7,467 nucleotides of DNA from Acidobacteriota bacterium (GTDB lineage: Bacteria; Acidobacteriota; Vicinamibacteria; Vicinamibacterales; CAVVIG01): contig QHWL01000080.1 in the NCBI GenBank assembly GCA_003222555.1, positions 1-7,467 on the forward strand. Direction: 5' to 3'. Under the pieces are notes generated by a model. It did not search any database, was not told the origin of the DNA, and worked only from the letters and a program-made list of their open reading frames with translations. Shown here one piece after another: positions 4,729 through 7,467 of this stretch. Made by a program: the position numbers and the translations under genes. How positions within the stretch are numbered: position 1 is the stretch's first letter; every line of letters starts with the position of its first letter.

Positions 4729-7236
4729 TCACACGTGGGACGTCAGCCCCCTATCGACCCGCTTGCCGGCTTCGAGCGACTCCAGAATCATGGCCGGTGT
4801 CACCGGTGTGCGGCGGATCAGGTCGTCGCCGATCGCGGCCGCCAGCGCGCAGCGCAAGGCGGCGGAACCCGCACCGACGGCGGCCTCGGCAACTCCTTTC
4901 ACTCCGACGGGTGTCTGCGGGTCGGGGATATCGACCGCGGCCCATTGCATCGGAGTGACGGTGGGGATATCGAGGATCGTCATCGGCTTGTTGTAGTGGA
5001 AGCGTTTCGCCAGCGGGACGCCGTACTGCTGGTCGTAGACCCAATGCTGGCTGCGCGTGTGTCCAAAGCCCATGATCGCTCCGCCGTGCAGCTGTCCCTC
5101 GAGGCCCCGCGGGTTCAGCACCGTGCCGACGTCGGCAACCGCCAGGTAATCGAGGATCCTGTAGGCGCCGGTTTCCACGTCGACCTCGACCTCGGCGAAG
5201 CCAGCCACGAAGGCCTGGGTCGTGCCCCTGCGCGGATAGTTGTCTTTGGCGACGCCCATCAGGCCGAGGCCGGCCAATCCCGTCGCGGATATCGCCGTCA
5301 TCGAGTTGATGTCCTTGGGCAGCTCGTGGCCGTCGTACTTGCCTCCGAGCTCGATCGCGCGTTTGGCCGCCTGGGCAAACGTCAGGCCGCGGCCAGGGTT
5401 CCCCTTGCGGAACACGCGCTCCTTGGCGACGTCGTAGTCGTCCGGGCTGCCCCCGAGATCCTTCGCGGCAATCTCCTGCAGCTTCCGTTTGGCGTCCAGG
5501 CCCGCTGCCAGGTTGGCTCGCGAGTTGGCGTGCGCGGTCTGACTTCCCCCTTGCCGGGAGCTCCACGGCACGTTCTTGCCCGAGCTGCCCCAGGTGACTT
5601 CGCACTTCTCCCACGGCATGTCGAGCGTTTCGGCGGCCACGCGCGCCGTGTCGAACACCGAGAGCGTGCCCAGGTTGCCGACGCCCTGCTGGATGTACAG
5701 CTTCCCGTCCGGGCGAATCGTCAGCAGCCCGTCGAAGCCGATGGTGCCGGCCGAGAAGTTGCTGAGGCCGACGCCGAGCCCGGTCACCTTCGTGCCACGG
5801 CGCACACCGCTTCGCTGCTTGCGCTCGTCCCACTTGAAAAGCGCCGCGCCCTTATCGAGCGCTTCGCGCGCGAACGCGCCCGTCAGCTGCGCCCGGTTCC
5901 CCCGTGCGTTCGGGGGGCCGAAGGCAGATCCGGTAATCGGCGCATTGATCTTGCGAATCTCGATCTGATCGATCCCGAGCTGCCGGGCCGCCTTGCTGAT
6001 GAGCGGCTCGAGCAGCGTCATCGACTGTTCGCCGCCCGGCCCGCGCTGCGGCCCGCGCGGCGGCGTGTTGGTGAGCACCGCGGTGCCGCGGAAGCGCATG
6101 TTCAGAGGCGTGTAGTTGGCCGAGGCCACGGTTGCGATTTGTGCGTAATCGCCCGCCCTGGTGAAGGGGCCCCCGTCCTGCACGATGAACAGATCCATGG
6201 CGGTGATTCGGCCGTCCTTACGGAACCCGATTTTCGCCCGCATGACCATCCCCGGGCGCGCGCGGCCGATAGAGTGATCTTCCTCGCGGCTGATCCGCAT
6301 CATCACAGGGCGGCCGGTCTTCTTCGACAGCAGGGCCGGAATCGACATGTGCATCGCGGTTTCCGGATTCTTGCCGCCAAAGCCGCCGCCGCAGTACTCG
6401 CTGACCAACACGACATTGGCTTTGTCAACGCCTGCCCAGTTCCCGCACGACTGGCTCACGTGCGCCAGCGACTGCGCCGACCCGTGCAGATAGAGCTTGC
6501 CGTTCTGCCAGTAGGCCATGCAGCTCCGCGACTCGAGGGTCTGGTGCGAGGTCGACTGGTGAACGAGTGTTTCGTCGACGATGAGCGCGGCGTCCTTGAA
6601 ACCCGCTTCGACGTCACCGACATTCCAATTGTCCGGAGCGTCGCGCAAGGGGAGCCGTCCTGCCTCGACTTCTTTCCAGTCCTCGTCCGTCCACTTGATC
6701 GTCTTGACCTCCGGACCGACAAAGACGTTGCCTTCCACGCGGGCGTTGGACCCGCCCGGGCGAAGGCTCTGGAGCGGGTCGACACAGAACGGGAGCGGTT
6801 CCAGATCGAGCACGATTTTCTCGATCGCCTCGGCGGCCGTCAGCTCGTCGATGGCCGCCACCGCGAGGATGGGCTCGCCCTGGTAGACGGGCTCGTTAGT
6901 GAGTCCCAGTTCGGGCTTGATGTTCGGCTTCGGGGGTGCTGCCGCCGCCCCACGGCCGCGGCCCGGCCCCTCCTCTTCCGCGGCGGCGGCGCCGCGAGCG
7001 GGCGGTCCCACGACCGGCACGTCGTCGGCGGTGAGGATGGCGTGCACGCCCGGCATTTTGAGGGCCTCGCTCGCGTCGATGTTGCGCACCCGCGCATGCG
7101 GCATCGGACTGAGGAGCAGCTTCACGAACAGCATCCCGTCCGCGCGGTAGTCCTCCGCGTATTTCGCTCGACCCGTGACCTTGGCGACGATGTCGGGCGT
7201 TTGATAGTTGTGTCCGATCAACTTGTAATCGGCCAT
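4729..7236 (-). CDS. Molybdopterin-binding catalytic subunit of XDH-family molybdenum hydroxylase
   Basis: This 835-residue subunit hydroxylates an aldehyde or N-heterocycle using water-derived oxygen, and passes electrons to the [2Fe-2S] subunit. The small N-terminal domain covers about 13-150 (KVTGRAKYAED at 19-29), with the cofactor-binding domains from about 195 onward. Visible motifs are the cofactor loop GGGFGGK (283-289), QRGPGGEQ (397-404) where relatives carry AYRGAGR- or MRAPG-type loops, PWSSRQGGSQTAH (557-569), and KGVAEAAVGAG (780-790), whose E784 is the expected catalytic Glu. The last motif has Ala where most relatives have Gly (GxGE). The active-site loop looks nearer PaoC/YagR than CoxL; AYRCSFR, diagnostic of CO dehydrogenase, is absent. 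Residues about 78-103 are a low-complexity Ala/Gly/Glu/Arg/Pro insert. The ATG at 7236 is 2 nt after the upstream TGA, with GGAGA 8 nt upstream. PaoC is about 730 residues, so this is a long form. Family certain; substrate unknown. Confidence 0.93.
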   Translation of the reverse strand: MADYKLIGHNYQTPDIVAKVTGRAKYAEDYRADGMLFVKLLLSPMPHARVRNIDASEALKMPGVHAILTADDVPVVGPPARGAAAAEEEGPGRGRGAAAAPPKPNIKPELGLTNEPVYQGEPILAVAAIDELTAAEAIEKIVLDLEPLPFCVDPLQSLRPGGSNARVEGNVFVGPEVKTIKWTDEDWKEVEAGRLPLRDAPDNWNVGDVEAGFKDAALIVDETLVHQSTSHQTLESRSCMAYWQNGKLYLHGSAQSLAHVSQSCGNWAGVDKANVVLVSEYCGGGFGGKNPETAMHMSIPALLSKKTGRPVMMRISREEDHSIGRARPGMVMRAKIGFRKDGRITAMDLFIVQDGGPFTRAGDYAQIATVASANYTPLNMRFRGTAVLTNTPPRGPQRGPGGEQSMTLLEPLISKAARQLGIDQIEIRKINAPITGSAFGPPNARGNRAQLTGAFAREALDKGAALFKWDERKQRSGVRRGTKVTGLGVGLSNFSAGTIGFDGLLTIRPDGKLYIQQGVGNLGTLSVFDTARVAAETLDMPWEKCEVTWGSSGKNVPWSSRQGGSQTAHANSRANLAAGLDAKRKLQEIAAKDLGGSPDDYDVAKERVFRKGNPGRGLTFAQAAKRAIELGGKYDGHELPKDINSMTAISATGLAGLGLMGVAKDNYPRRGTTQAFVAGFAEVEVDVETGAYRILDYLAVADVGTVLNPRGLEGQLHGGAIMGFGHTRSQHWVYDQQYGVPLAKRFHYNKPMTILDIPTVTPMQWAAVDIPDPQTPVGVKGVAEAAVGAGSAALRCALAAAIGDDLIRRTPVTPAMILESLEAGKRVDRGLTSHV

Positions 7237-7238
7237 CG

Positions 7239-7467
7239 TCAGGTTCTCCGCATGTTCTCAGCGCCGCGCATCATCGAGTTCAGGATCTTGTTGTAGTCCT
7301 GGCAACGGCACAGGTTGCCCGAGATCCCGTGCGCCAGCTCCGCGCGCGTGGGGTTCGGGTTCGTCTTCAGGAAGCCGACAGTAGCCATCACAAACCCGGG
7401 CATGCAGAACGCGCACTGGAACCCCTGCTCGTCGACCACGCCCTGCTGCACCGGGTGCAGCTGACCG
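7239..7467 (-). CDS. [2Fe-2S] subunit of XDH-family molybdenum hydroxylase, 5' end outside window
   Basis: Only the last 75 residues are present. They match the C-terminal all-helical [2Fe-2S] domain of CoxS/PaoA-type subunits: LHPVQQG, then QCAFCMPGF with C18 and C21 (fragment numbering), NPNPT, and SGNLCRCQDY with C53 and C55. These four cysteines bind the cluster closest to the molybdenum cofactor. The plant-type ferredoxin domain, any Tat signal and the start codon lie beyond the window edge. The TGA at 7241-7239 is 2 nt from the ATG of the catalytic subunit, whose ribosome binding site sits inside this gene's end, so the two are surely co-translated. A GTG at 7451 lies inside the conserved domain (the V of HPVQQ) and is not a real start. 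Confidence 0.93.
   Translation of the reverse strand, partial: GQLHPVQQGVVDEQGFQCAFCMPGFVMATVGFLKTNPNPTRAELAHGISGNLCRCQDYNKILNSMMRGAENMRRT

Noticed and set aside
4666..7296. An 876-codon plus-strand open frame opposite the catalytic subunit
   Set aside because: It is very rich in Arg, His, Val and Ala, has no recognisable motif and no good ribosome binding site, and mirrors a gene whose minus-strand product has clear conserved motifs. This is a common antisense effect in high-GC genes.

Overview
The window is a high-GC bacterial segment in which every supported gene lies on the minus strand, so it reads from high to low coordinates. Codon use, the style of the XDH-family subunits and a 'taccacggag'-type intergenic repeat suggest a soil or sediment bacterium such as an Acidobacteriota member. 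That assignment is an impression from sequence style, not a phylogenetic result.

The upstream block (7467 down to 2220) is one tightly packed gene cluster. In transcription order it holds the 3' end of a [2Fe-2S] subunit, a large molybdopterin-binding catalytic subunit, an FAD-binding subunit with an extra four-cysteine insert, a five-helix membrane b-type cytochrome, and a small unrecognised helical protein. The first three form a xanthine dehydrogenase-family molybdenum hydroxylase. Their motifs look closest to the PaoABC-type aldehyde oxidoreductases, although the substrate cannot be read from sequence. The cytochrome would let this enzyme pass electrons to the membrane quinone pool instead of to NAD+ or O2. 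The last two genes overlap their upstream neighbours (13 bp, then a 4-bp GTGA overlap), so translational coupling is likely. The only real gap is 180 bp between the catalytic and FAD subunits, and it holds a long imperfect inverted repeat resembling a REP/MITE-type element.

The downstream block (2219 down to 1) begins with a 137-bp gap containing a perfect TATAAT and two copies of a CCTTGTC-type motif 20 bp apart. This is a likely separate promoter and regulator site. It leads into a malate synthase gene that runs off the window end (at least 694 residues, no stop seen). The protein aligns with malate synthase A around the active site but is nearer the G isoform in length. The acid/base and metal-binding residues appear to be present.

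Together the window suggests oxidation of an aldehyde or N-heterocycle at the membrane next to a glyoxylate-consuming enzyme. A metabolic link (a product that yields glyoxylate, then malate) is possible but unproven. Large plus-strand reading frames opposite these genes are judged to be high-GC antisense shadows.
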